Assembly (NCBI RefSeq): GCF_019192965.1
Contig: NZ_JAHTKU010000020.1
Span: forward strand, 62,001-126,000
Reading direction: 5' to 3'
Source: Nocardioides daeguensis
Lineage (GTDB): Bacteria > Actinomycetota > Actinomycetes > Propionibacteriales > Nocardioidaceae
Length of the DNA: 64,000 bases
Shown one piece after another: positions 8,380 through 15,515 of this stretch (position 1 is the stretch's first letter; each line of letters opens with the position of its first letter). The notes below the pieces were generated by a model that did no database searches, was not told where the DNA came from, and was given only the letters and a program-made list of their open reading frames with translations. The position numbers and the translations under genes are program-made.

Positions 8380-9116
8380 TCGTTGGGCTCCAGGATGTCC
8401 ATGCCGTCCCCCGGCTCCTCGTCGGCAGCTGCCGCGGCGCTCGTCCGGCGGACGTGCTCGGCGAGCATGTAGTCCGGCAGATCATGCACCGGCGGGTCGA
8501 CCACGGGCGGCAGCCACCCGAGGAAGTCGAAGAATCGGGTCAGGATCCCGCCCGTGAAGCCCCACAGGATCACGTCCTTGTCGGGACCGATGAGGAAGCC
8601 CGGGCCCATCCAGCCGCCCGGGTGGCGCACCTGGATCCGGTGCTCCGGGGCGAACAGCTCGTCGAGCGTCACGTGGTGGATCGCGTGCACCTCCTCCGGG
8701 GAGGCCACCTCGATCGGGGCCGGGTCGCGCCACCAGCCGAGGACCGGCGTGACCGCGAAGTTGGACGGCGGCAGCCACAGCTCGGGCAGCGTGCCGAAGA
8801 CCTCGACGCTCGCCGGGTCGACCCCGATCTCCTCGTCGGCCTCGCGCAGCGCGGCCTCGACCACGGTCTCGCCCGGGTCGATGCTGCCGCCGGGGAAGGA
8901 GACCTGGCCCGGGTGCGAGCGCATGTCGTGGGCCCGCTCGGTGAGCAGGACGTCGTGGTCGCCGAACAGCATCAGCACCGCGCCGCGGCGTACGGGCTTG
9001 CCCTGGGGCGGCAGGAACGCGGTCAGGTCGCTGCCCTCGATGGCGCGCGCCCCCTCGGCGACGGGGACCAGCCAATCGGGCAGGCCGTCGGGCAGGCCGT
9101 CGGGCAGGTCGCTCAC
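8376..9116 (-). CDS. NUDIX hydrolase, CoA pyrophosphatase-like
   Basis: 246 aa. The complete Nudix box GX5EX7REUXEEXGU is at about residues 76-98 (GGSIDPGETVVEAALREADEEIG), followed by a CoA-pyrophosphatase-like C-terminal half. It should hydrolyse a nucleoside diphosphate linked to X, possibly CoA. The N-terminus carries a small repeat (LPDGLPDGLPD) from a 12-bp tandem duplication next to the start codon, so the extreme N-terminus is probably dispensable. It is coupled to the thioredoxin-like gene upstream and marP downstream, the counterpart of M. tuberculosis Rv3672c. Confidence 0.9.
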   Translation of the reverse strand: MSDLPDGLPDGLPDWLVPVAEGARAIEGSDLTAFLPPQGKPVRRGAVLMLFGDHDVLLTERAHDMRSHPGQVSFPGGSIDPGETVVEAALREADEEIGVDPASVEVFGTLPELWLPPSNFAVTPVLGWWRDPAPIEVASPEEVHAIHHVTLDELFAPEHRIQVRHPGGWMGPGFLIGPDKDVILWGFTGGILTRFFDFLGWLPPVVDPPVHDLPDYMLAEHVRRTSAAAAADEEPGDGMDILEPNE

Positions 9117-9739
9117 TTCGCGGCCTTCGCGCTCAGGTCGATGCCCAACTGGTCGCGGACCAGGGCGACCACCTCGTCGGCGGAGGTGACGCCACCGACG
9201 TGGGGCCGGGAGACCGTGCCGTCGGCGGACACGAAGAGGAAGAAGGGCAGGCCGGGGCCGAGCTCGGCGTCGGTCTTCTGCAGGTCACCGCAGGCATCGG
9301 CGATCGACGGGTAGGTGACGCCGCTCATCCGGGCCAGCTCGATCGCGGCACCGGGGTAGGTGTCGAGGTAGTTCACGCCGATGACCCGCACCTGGTCGCC
9401 GTAGGCGGCGTGGAACTCCTGCAGCGCCGGCATCTCCTTGCGGCAGGGCCCGCAGTTGGACGCCCAGAAGTTGAGGACCGCCGGTCCCTTGATCGCGTTG
9501 AGCCGCACGCTGCCCTGCTCACCGAGACAGTCGAGCTGGATGGCCGGCAGGCCCGTGTCGGTGCCGGTGGCGGGGATGGTCTGGCAGCTGGCGATGCCCG
9601 CCGCCTCGCGGTCCTCGACCAGGTCGGCGGAGGCGACGTCGACCTTGCAGGCGAACGCCGCCGGGGCGACGCTGTCGCAGCCGGTGAGGAGCACGGCGGC
9701 CCCGATTAGCGCGACGAGCAGGGCGAACGGGCGACGCAT
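9113..9739 (-). CDS. Thioredoxin-like (TlpA/ResA-type) lipoprotein
   Basis: 208 aa. Lipoprotein signal with lipobox LLTGC (Cys20), then a thioredoxin fold at about residues 75-200 with redox motif NCGPC in FWASNCGPCRKEMP. Extra cysteines occur before the fold (FACKV, IASCQT, QLDCLG) and after it (ADACGD). It probably works on the outer face of the membrane in disulfide exchange. It lies one gene from MarP, which needs a disulfide, so it could help MarP fold (inference from context). The ATG at 9739 overlaps the nth stop (ATGA). Counterpart of M. tuberculosis Rv3673c. Confidence 0.9.
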   Translation of the reverse strand: MRRPFALLVALIGAAVLLTGCDSVAPAAFACKVDVASADLVEDREAAGIASCQTIPATGTDTGLPAIQLDCLGEQGSVRLNAIKGPAVLNFWASNCGPCRKEMPALQEFHAAYGDQVRVIGVNYLDTYPGAAIELARMSGVTYPSIADACGDLQKTDAELGPGLPFFLFVSADGTVSRPHVGGVTSADEVVALVRDQLGIDLSAKAAK

Positions 9740-10455
9740 CAGTTGGGCCCCTCGGTGCGGACCAGCTTCTCCGCCTCGACCGGGTCCGTCGGCCCGGTGC
9801 CGTACGCCGGGCACCACCGCGCCACGGGACAGGCGCCGCACGCCGGCTTCTTGGCGTGGCAGCGGCGCCGGCCGTGCCAGATCAGGTGGTGCGACAGCAT
9901 CGTCCAGTCGCGCTTGGGGAACAGCGCGCCCACCGCGTGCTCGACCTTCACCGGGTCGGTCTCCGCGGTCCAGCCGAGGCGCCGGGCCAGCCGGCCGAAG
10001 TGGGTGTCGACGGTGATGCCGGGCACGTCGAAGGCGTTGCCGAGGACCACGTTGGCGGTCTTGCGGCCCACACCCGGCAGCGTCACCAGGTCGTCGAGCC
10101 GCGCCGGCACCTGGCCGTCGTACTTCTCGACGAGGGCGGCGCTCAGCTTGAGCAGCGACTCGGTCTTGGCCCGGAAGAACCCCAGCGGGCCGACGATCTG
10201 CTCGAGGTGGGCGCGGTCCGCGGACGCCATCGACACCGGGTCGGGGTAGGCAGCGAACAGGATCGGGCGCACGGCGTTGACCCGCTTGTCGGTGGTCTGC
10301 GCCGACAGCACCGTGACGACCAGGCACTCGAAGGGGTTGTCGAAGTCGAGCTCGGCCTTCGCGTCGGGGTAGGTCTCGCCCAGCACCCGGTCGATCTTCC
10401 GCGCCCGGCGGACGAGCTGGGTCGTCGTCTCCTCGGTGGTGTCGATCGGCCGCAC
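9739..10455 (-). CDS. nth: Endonuclease III (DNA glycosylase/AP lyase)
   Basis: 238 aa base-excision repair enzyme for oxidised pyrimidines. The HhH-GPD motif LPGVGRKTANVVLGNAF carries the catalytic Lys, and VDTHFGRLARRLG the catalytic Asp. The C-terminal 4Fe-4S cluster has the classic CX6CX2CX5C spacing (CHAKKPACGACPVARWC). GTG 10455 (VRPIDTTEE) is preferred. A more upstream ATG at 10524 would add 23 residues that overlap the divergent crp promoter and do not resemble the family. First gene of the nth, thioredoxin-like, NUDIX, marP operon. Confidence 0.92.
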   Translation of the reverse strand: MRPIDTTEETTTQLVRRARKIDRVLGETYPDAKAELDFDNPFECLVVTVLSAQTTDKRVNAVRPILFAAYPDPVSMASADRAHLEQIVGPLGFFRAKTESLLKLSAALVEKYDGQVPARLDDLVTLPGVGRKTANVVLGNAFDVPGITVDTHFGRLARRLGWTAETDPVKVEHAVGALFPKRDWTMLSHHLIWHGRRRCHAKKPACGACPVARWCPAYGTGPTDPVEAEKLVRTEGPN

Positions 10456-10509
10456 GGACGCCACCCTACGGTGTGGGGACGACAGTCCCGCGCCGCGTGG
10501 CGGGTTAGG

Positions 10510-10525
10510 TGTGACATGCCGCACT
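10510..10525. promoter_or_regulatory. Candidate CRP site in the crp/nth intergenic region
   Basis: TGTGACATGCCGCACT has one perfect TGTGA half-site and a weak second half (GCACT against TCACA). It lies 45-60 bp upstream of the crp start. M. tuberculosis CRP is known to bind its own promoter, so autoregulation is plausible. Confidence 0.45.
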
Positions 10526-10569
10526 GGCTAGGATGCCGCCGACCGGGTTTTACGTTCTTTGGAGGAAGC

Positions 10570-11247
10570 GTGGACAACGACGTACTCCGTCAGGCGCCAC
10601 TGTTCAGTGCCCTCGACGACGAGGCGATGGCAGGGCTGCGCACGTCACTGGCCACGACCCGGCTGCGCCGCGGCGAGGTGCTGTTCCACGAGGGCGACAG
10701 CGGCGACAAGCTGTACGTCGTGCTCGAGGGCAAGGTGAAGCTCGGCCGCACGTCCTCCGACGGACGCGAGAACCTGCTCGCGATCATGGGCCCCGGCCAG
10801 ATGTTCGGCGAGCTGTCGCTCTTCGACCCGGGCCCGCGCTCGGCGACCGTGACCTGCGTGACCGACGCCGAGTTCGCGTCGCTGTCCCACGAGGACCTGC
10901 TGCGCTGGCTCGAGGGCCGCCCGACCGTCGCCCGCGGGCTGCTCGCCCAGCTGGCCGCCCGGCTGCGCAAGGCCAACGACGTCGTCGCCGACCTGGTCTT
11001 CTCCGACGTCCCCGGCCGCGTCGCCAAGGCGCTGCTCGACCTCGCCGACCGCTTCGGCCGCACCGCCGACGACGGCGTGCACGTCCACCACGACCTCACC
11101 CAGGAGGAGCTCGCCCAGCTGGTCGGCGCCTCCCGCGAGACGGTCAACAAGGCGCTCGCCGACTTCGCGTCCCGCGGCTGGCTGCGCCTGGAGCCCCGCT
11201 CCGTCGTCATCCTCGACATGGAGCGGATGTCGCGCCGGGCCCGTTGA
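10570..11247 (+). CDS. crp: CRP/FNR-family transcriptional regulator (Rv3676 orthologue)
   Basis: 225 aa global regulator. A cyclic nucleotide-binding domain occupies about residues 8-120 (GDKLYVVLEGKVKLG; phosphate-binding cassette FGELSLFDPGPRSATV). The C-terminal winged helix has recognition helix segment QLVGASRETVNKALADF. The region DGRENLLAIMGP, the DVPGRVAKALLDLA hinge and the HTH are near-identical to M. tuberculosis CRP. The GTG start is preceded by GGAGG at 10561-10565. cAMP-sensing Glu and Arg residues in FGELS and GPRSAT are present. It is divergent from nth. A CRP-like site lies in its own promoter and a better one at 14798-14813. Confidence 0.95.
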   Translation: MDNDVLRQAPLFSALDDEAMAGLRTSLATTRLRRGEVLFHEGDSGDKLYVVLEGKVKLGRTSSDGRENLLAIMGPGQMFGELSLFDPGPRSATVTCVTDAEFASLSHEDLLRWLEGRPTVARGLLAQLAARLRKANDVVADLVFSDVPGRVAKALLDLADRFGRTADDGVHVHHDLTQEELAQLVGASRETVNKALADFASRGWLRLEPRSVVILDMERMSRRAR

Positions 11248-12180
11248 GCCGCGGGGTCGTCTGGGCCTAGGTCCCTCTCGTCGTTCGCAAGTCTGCCACT
11301 CGTCGTTGATGGGCGGGACGTCGCCCCAGCCACGGAGCACGAGCTGACGCCGGATCCGGCGCAGGGTGTCGAGCGGCTTGCCGAAGAGACCTTCCGCGGT
11401 CACCACGACCACCCGATAGCCCTCGTCGTCGAGCTCTTCGCGGCGGGTGAGATCAACCCGCCACTGGGTCGTGCCGGAATGGTGTCGGCCGTCGTACTCG
11501 ATGATGAGCTTGATCCGCGGGTAGCACAGGTCGAGCCTGCGTCTCCACGAGCCGTCCTCCCATCGCTGGATGATGTTGACCTCCGGCTCCGGCAGGCCGG
11601 CGAGAACGATGAGCAGCCGAAGCCGCGTCTCCATCGGGGAGTCGACCCCGTCCCGCACGAAGTGCGCCGCAGAACGCGCCAAGCCTGCGTAGTAGGCGTC
11701 GGTGCTCGCACATGCCTCGCGCAGAGCGGAGGCGTTGATCTTGTACTTGCGACAGAGCGCGTCGCCCAGGATGACCAGGTCCACGAAGCTGAGACTTCCA
11801 GCGCAGTCGATGAACGTCTCGCAGGGATCGCTGACCCGCATCCCCCTCACCACGATGATGCGGCGTCGTCGACGCGTCACGTGCACCTTGATCTGGGGGC
11901 GGTAGCGACGCTCGCTCTCCCGCCGGACGGTGACGTGGACGAAAGGGTGCTCGGGCACCGGGAGGCCGAGGAGCGCAGCCGCGCTCAAGCGACTCACGAA
12001 CGCCCAGGGCGGATGCAGGAGCAGTGCAGCGCGGTACATGCAGTCGAGGTCCACATGCTTCTCGAGCACCCACACGCCGGTCACGACCTGGCGGTACTCC
12101 TTGTTCTGCAGCTCCCATCGGCGTCGTCCCGCACGCTCGAAGTGTCGCGTCAGGAACGGACGGCTGAGGTCGATGTCCAT
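10645..12180 (-). CDS. AbiEi-like/DUF559 endonuclease-fold protein with degraded 3' end
   Basis: Residues 1 to about 150 resemble the winged-helix/AbiEi-like N-terminal half of actinobacterial DUF559 proteins. Residues about 205-295 form a Vsr-like nuclease fold (RLDLCYPRIKLIIEYDGRHH then GYRVVVVTAEGL). Family-like sequence ends near residue 300 (PPINDEWQ, about position 11300). From there the frame has no stop and runs antisense through crp to 10645, giving 511 residues. In the +2 frame the sequence stops at TAG 11267-11269, which would give a family-length protein, so a 1-nt frameshift or stop loss is likely. It is inserted between crp and the MBL gene, which are neighbours in mycobacteria. 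Start ATG 12180 (MDIDLSRPF); an upstream GTG-type start at 12222 is less likely. Confidence 0.6.
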   Translation of the reverse strand: MDIDLSRPFLTRHFERAGRRRWELQNKEYRQVVTGVWVLEKHVDLDCMYRAALLLHPPWAFVSRLSAAALLGLPVPEHPFVHVTVRRESERRYRPQIKVHVTRRRRRIIVVRGMRVSDPCETFIDCAGSLSFVDLVILGDALCRKYKINASALREACASTDAYYAGLARSAAHFVRDGVDSPMETRLRLLIVLAGLPEPEVNIIQRWEDGSWRRRLDLCYPRIKLIIEYDGRHHSGTTQWRVDLTRREELDDEGYRVVVVTAEGLFGKPLDTLRRIRRQLVLRGWGDVPPINDEWQTCERREGPRPRRPRGSTGPARHPLHVEDDDGAGLQAQPAAGREVGERLVDRLAGGADQLGELLLGEVVVDVHAVVGGAAEAVGEVEQRLGDAAGDVGEDQVGDDVVGLAQPGGQLGEQPAGDGRAALEPAQQVLVGQRRELGVGHAGHGRRARARVEERQLAEHLAGAHDREQVLASVGGRAAELHLALEHDVQLVAAVALVEQHLAAAQPGRGQ

Positions 12181-12261
12181 GACCGCAGCCTGCACAGCGA
12201 CAGCGCAGCTCGCTCTCGTCATCCACAGGCGTCCGCGGGCCCCTGGAGGGGGCGGTGTGCT

Positions 12262-12292
12262 CCGGATCGTTCGATCGAACGGTCTGGGGGAG
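12262..12292. repeat. 31-bp direct repeat with palindromic core, copy 1
   Basis: Begins CCGGATCG and contains the perfect 14-bp palindrome CGTTCGATCGAACG (12268-12281). It matches copy 2 at about 28 of 31 positions, exactly 50 bp away. It lies upstream of the DUF559-type gene, so it is a candidate operator pair. Confidence 0.7.
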
Positions 12293-12311
12293 TTCCCGAC
12301 TCAAAAGTCCC

Positions 12312-12342
12312 CCGGATCGTTCGATCGAACGATTTGGAGGAG
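12312..12342. repeat. 31-bp direct repeat with palindromic core, copy 2
   Basis: Contains the perfect 18-bp palindrome ATCGTTCGATCGAACGAT (12316-12333). The 50-bp spacing to copy 1 is close to five helical turns, so both would lie on the same DNA face. It sits between the MBL stop (12356) and the DUF559 start. Confidence 0.7.
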
Positions 12343-12355
12343 GGAGCGCGTCCGA

Positions 12356-13186
12356 TCAGCGCTGCGCGAGGTAGGTCAGCTGGGCGCGCACGGACCACTC
12401 GGCCGCGCCCCAGAGCGACTCGTCGACGTCGGCGTACACGACCTCGACGACCCGCCGCGGCAGGACCGGGTCCTCGGCGACGTCGGCGGGGAGGTCGGCC
12501 GGGGCCAGGCCGAGACGCTGGAGCGCGGACTCGACCTGGGCGAGGCGCTCACGGCGGTGCACGACGTAGTGGTCGAGGACACCGGCGGCGTCGGGGAGCA
12601 CCGGGCCGTGGGCCGGCCACAGCGAGCTCGCCCGGCCCTCGGTGACCAGGGAGCGCATCCGGGCGATCGAGTCGAAGTACGAGCCGAGGTCGCCGTCGGG
12701 GTGCCCGATCACGGTCGTGCCGCGGCCGAGCACCATGTCGCCGGTCAGCAGCGCGCCGTCGGCCTCCACCAGCAGGGAGATGGAGTCGGTGGTGTGGCCG
12801 GGCGTGGTGAGCACCTCGACGTCGAGGCCGGCGACCGAGAGGACCTCGCCGTCGGCGAGCGGGTCCGCGCGCCAGCACTGTGCGGGGTCGAGGCCACGCA
12901 CGCCGCAGCCCATCCGCTCGGCGAACGAGCGGGCCGCCTCGGTGTGGTCGAGGTGGTGATGGGTGACCACGACCATGTCGACCTGCCCGGCCACCGCCGC
13001 CACGGCGTCGAGATGGTCGTCGTGGAGCGGTCCGGGGTCGACCACGATCGAGCGGCCGGAGCCGGGCTCGCGCAGCACCCAGGTGTTGGTGCCGTCGAGC
13101 GTCATGATGCCGGGGTTCGGCGCGAGGACGCAGCGACCGCGCTCGCCGTACGGGCCACCGGTCCAGGGCGCGCTCCCGTCAGTCAC
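12356..13186 (-). CDS. Metallo-beta-lactamase-fold hydrolase (LACTB2-like; Rv3677c counterpart)
   Basis: 276 aa. Zinc-binding motif THHHLDH is at about residues 75-81, with further ligands in TPGHTTDS and TGDMVLG and the final His in WPAHGP. A C-terminal winged-helix-like tail (about 215-276) follows, as in LACTB2/glyoxalase II-like ribonuclease-type MBL proteins. The gene normally flanks crp in mycobacteria (Rv3677c). It ends a coupled series MBL, NUDIX, RidA on the minus strand, 4 bp after the NUDIX stop. Substrate is unknown; RNA or a thioester are options. Confidence 0.88.
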   Translation of the reverse strand: MTDGSAPWTGGPYGERGRCVLAPNPGIMTLDGTNTWVLREPGSGRSIVVDPGPLHDDHLDAVAAVAGQVDMVVVTHHHLDHTEAARSFAERMGCGVRGLDPAQCWRADPLADGEVLSVAGLDVEVLTTPGHTTDSISLLVEADGALLTGDMVLGRGTTVIGHPDGDLGSYFDSIARMRSLVTEGRASSLWPAHGPVLPDAAGVLDHYVVHRRERLAQVESALQRLGLAPADLPADVAEDPVLPRRVVEVVYADVDESLWGAAEWSVRAQLTYLAQR

Positions 13187-13190
13187 GGGC

Positions 13191-14060
13191 TCAGCCCCGG
13201 CGGGCAGCGACGAGCGGCCGCAGCCGGTCGGGCATCGACAGGGTGAACCCGTCGCCGAGCGGCTCGACCTCCGGCATGAACATGGTGACCGTCCGGCCCC
13301 GGCTCGCCGCCATCACGGCGTCGACGTCGCCGAGGGTGCCGACCTCGAGGCAGGTCAGGTACGTCGGCGGCAGCATCGCCATCTCGCCACGCTCGACCTG
13401 CTCGAGCGCCTCGTCGACGCGGAGCCAGACGACCTCGGAGGACTCCGAGGACACGTCGCGGGTCACCTGGCCTTCGGGCAGGTGGGCGACGAAGAACCAG
13501 GTCCGGTAGCGCCTCGGCTCGAAGACGGGCGTGAGCCATCCGCTCCAGATGCCGAGCAGGTCGGTGCGCAGCACCAGGCCGCGGCGCTCGAGGAAGTCGG
13601 TCATCGACAGCTCGCGCGACTCGAGCGCGACCCGGTCGGCCTCCCAGTCCTCGCCGGTGGTGTCGGCGACGACGTTGTCGGCGGACGTCCCGGCGAGCAG
13701 CACCCCGGACTCCTCGAACGTCTCGCGGACCGCGGCGCACACCAGGGCCCGGGCGACGTCCTCGGCGGTGCCGAGACGTGCCGCCCACTCGGCCGGCTGC
13801 GGACCGGCCCAGGCGACGGTGTGGTCGTAGTCGCGCGGGTCGACAGCACCGCCGGGGAAGACGCACATGCCGCCGGCGAAGTCCATGGTGGTCTGGCGAC
13901 GCAGCAGGTAGATCTCCGGGCGGCCGTGCGCGTCGGGACGCAGCAGGACCACCGTGGCGGCGTCGCGCGGCTCCGCCGCCGGGCGCCCGCCGTCGCCGTA
14001 CTCTGCCGCACGGTCGACGACGTGCGCCGGCAGCGGGATCGGCGGGAGCGGGACCCTCAC
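13191..14060 (-). CDS. NUDIX hydrolase, NUDT19-like with split Nudix box
   Basis: 289 aa. FAGGMCVFPGGAVDPRDYDHT supplies the N-terminal part of the Nudix motif. The catalytic helix AVRETFEESGVLL follows only after an insertion of about 40 residues. That split arrangement is typical of the NUDT19/acyl-CoA diphosphatase-like family. Predicted to cleave a pyrophosphate bond in CoA-type or nucleotide substrates. GTG 14060 overlaps the RidA stop by 4 bp. The tail (about 215-289) carries family-like helices LPPTYLTCLEV. Confidence 0.85.
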   Translation of the reverse strand: MRVPLPPIPLPAHVVDRAAEYGDGGRPAAEPRDAATVVLLRPDAHGRPEIYLLRRQTTMDFAGGMCVFPGGAVDPRDYDHTVAWAGPQPAEWAARLGTAEDVARALVCAAVRETFEESGVLLAGTSADNVVADTTGEDWEADRVALESRELSMTDFLERRGLVLRTDLLGIWSGWLTPVFEPRRYRTWFFVAHLPEGQVTRDVSSESSEVVWLRVDEALEQVERGEMAMLPPTYLTCLEVGTLGDVDAVMAASRGRTVTMFMPEVEPLGDGFTLSMPDRLRPLVAARRG

Positions 14061-14533
14061 GGGGCCGCCATGATCTCGGCGACGACCTCGACCTCGACGG
14101 GCGCGTCCAGCGGCAGCACGGGGACGCCGACCGCGGAGCGCGCGTGGATGCCGGCGTCGCCGAACACGTCGCCGAACAGCTCGGAGGCACCGTTGGCGAC
14201 ACCGGGCTGCCCGGTGAAGTCGGGCGTGGACGCGACGAACGCGACGACCTTGACGATCCGGACGTCCGCGAGGTCGCCGGTGACCGAGCGGATCGCGGCG
14301 ATCGCGTTGAGCGCGCACTGCCGCGCGCAGGCGTAGGCGTCCTCGGCACTGACACTGTCGCCGACCTTGCCGGTCGCCATCAGGGCGCCGTCGCGCATCG
14401 GCAGCTGCCCGGCCGTGTAGACCTGGTTGCCGCTGCGGGTCGCGGGGATGTACGCCGCCACCGGGGGCGCGACCGCCGGGACACTGAGGCCGAGCTCGGC
14501 CAGGCGCTCCTCCGGGGTGCTGTGCGCAGTCAC
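14057..14533 (-). CDS. RidA/YjgF family protein
   Basis: 158 aa, a RidA-fold protein (Rid-1/2-like) acting on reactive enamine/imine intermediates or as a related hydrolase. Family features seen: GNQVYTAGQLPMRDG (about 35-49), the central CALNAIAAIRSVTGDLADVRIVKVVAFVAS and the C-terminal GVPVLPLDAPVEVEVVAEI. The canonical Arg of Rid deaminases (R105 in IDTIDVRAR-type motifs) is replaced by the VPVLPLDAPVE context, so deaminase activity is uncertain. It is 3 bp downstream of the 51-aa gene and coupled to the NUDIX gene. Counterpart of Rv3678c. Confidence 0.88.
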   Translation of the reverse strand: MTAHSTPEERLAELGLSVPAVAPPVAAYIPATRSGNQVYTAGQLPMRDGALMATGKVGDSVSAEDAYACARQCALNAIAAIRSVTGDLADVRIVKVVAFVASTPDFTGQPGVANGASELFGDVFGDAGIHARSAVGVPVLPLDAPVEVEVVAEIMAAP

Positions 14534-14536
14534 CGC

Positions 14537-14692
14537 TCAGCCCTCGATCGGGCGCTTGAAGAAGGCGATGTCGTTGCCACCCTGGCCCGGGACGAGGGTC
14601 ACGAGCTCCCAGCCGTCCTGGCCGAAGTTGTTGAGGATCTGCGCCGCGACGTGGTTGAGGACGGGCGCCACCTGGTACTCCCACTTGGTCAT
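14537..14692 (-). CDS. Small DUF4177-like protein (Rv3678A-like)
   Basis: 51 aa. Begins MTKWEYQVAPVLNHVAAQIL and contains the DUF4177-type core QDGWELVTLVP, ending FFKRPIEG. Function unknown; a small globular alpha/beta protein. It heads the minus-strand series with RidA, NUDIX and MBL, mirroring the small gene beside Rv3678c in mycobacteria. Confidence 0.85.
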   Translation of the reverse strand: MTKWEYQVAPVLNHVAAQILNNFGQDGWELVTLVPGQGGNDIAFFKRPIEG

Positions 14693-14797
14693 GGCCCGCA
14701 CCTTACTCAGTGCTCGCGGCCGCCCTGGCCGGTGCGGTGGCCCCCGCCGCTGAGGCGGATCTCCGGCCGGCTCGCGGACGACCCCGCGGCGCGGACG

Positions 14798-14813
14798 TGT
14801 GGCGCGGGTCACA
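14798..14813. promoter_or_regulatory. Strong candidate CRP binding site
   Basis: TGTGG-CGCGGG-TCACA matches the mycobacterial CRP consensus TGTGA-N6-TCACA at 9 of 10 positions. It overlaps the -35/spacer of the likely leaderless promoter (-10 GACGAT at 14822-14827, start GTG 14834), a position expected for repression. Confidence 0.6.
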
Positions 14814-14833
14814 GGGTGTGCGACGATGCGCCG

Positions 14834-15244
14834 GTGAGCCTCGACAACGCCGTCTGGATGCTGACCGCGCTCGCCGCGGTCGTCGTGCTCCTCACCCGGA
14901 TGCGGCTCTCCTCCGAGCAGGCCCAGTCGGGCCACGCCGTCGTCCCCCTCACCGTGGTCAACGCCCACACGCTCATCGGGGTGGCGGCGCTCGTGGTGTG
15001 GATCGTCTACCTGACCTCGCCCGGCGGCGGGCTCGGCGCCCTCGCGCTGGTCGCCTGGTGGCTCGAGGTGCTGCTCGGGATCCTGATCCTCGCGCGCTGG
15101 TTCGCGCGGCCGGGCAAGCACGCCGCCGACACGACCGGCGACAGCTGGGCCGAGGGGCCGTCGCTGTCGATCCTCGGACACGTCGGGATGCTGCTCGGCA
15201 TCAGCTTCTTCACCTGGGTGGTGCTGGCCGACAAGCTCGGCTGA
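14834..15244 (+). CDS. Small integral membrane protein, possible CRP target
   Basis: 136 aa with four hydrophobic segments (about residues 6-20, 42-62, 66-88, 113-132) and no recognised catalytic motif. The third loop (ARPGKHAADTTGDSWAEGPS) is polar. Expression probably starts at the GTG itself, because the -10 GACGAT ends 6 bp upstream. The overlapping CRP-like site suggests control by the nearby crp product. I do not recognise the family. Confidence 0.75.
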   Translation: MSLDNAVWMLTALAAVVVLLTRMRLSSEQAQSGHAVVPLTVVNAHTLIGVAALVVWIVYLTSPGGGLGALALVAWWLEVLLGILILARWFARPGKHAADTTGDSWAEGPSLSILGHVGMLLGISFFTWVVLADKLG

Positions 15245-15274
15245 GCCCGGCGATCCCCGCGGCGGGCGACGGCC

Positions 15275-15427
15275 TCAGCCGTAGCGGTTCACGACCCACA
15301 GCAGCTCACGGTAGGTGTCGTCCTCGTCGGGCGGTGGCGGGTCGACGTCCTGCGTGGTGCGCAGCTTCTCCGGGTCGATCGGCGGGGGCAGGTGCTTGTA
15401 GCGCTCCAGCCGGGACTGCTCGGCCAT
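15275..15427 (-). CDS. Small proline/aspartate-rich protein, unknown function
   Basis: 50 aa, starting MAEQSRLERYKHLPPPIDP and ending YRELLWVVNRYG. ATG at 15425-15427 has GGAAGGAGT just upstream (SD AAGGAG, complement of 15432-15437). The strong ribosome site and a composition unlike random high-GC shadow (Tyr, Lys, acidic and Pro-rich) support a real gene. It lies alone between the membrane protein and the divergent sensor kinase. The family is not recognised. Confidence 0.7.
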   Translation of the reverse strand: MAEQSRLERYKHLPPPIDPEKLRTTQDVDPPPPDEDDTYRELLWVVNRYG

Positions 15428-15461
15428 GGCGACTCCTTCCGATGTCTTCCAGGCTACGCCG

Positions 15462-15483
15462 CGGATCCACCCGTGGTCTGACG
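15462..15483 (+). promoter_or_regulatory. 22-bp promoter motif upstream of the sensor kinase (copy 1)
   Basis: Begins CGGATC and contains CCCGTGGTCTGACG. It matches copy 2 at 17385-17406 at 19 of 22 positions and ends 32 bp before the start codon (33 bp for copy 2). CTGACG resembles a -35 element. Candidate site for the response regulator encoded here. Confidence 0.65.
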
Positions 15484-15515
15484 TCTGCGCCGCCGGCTGC
15501 GTCTACGGTGGCCCG

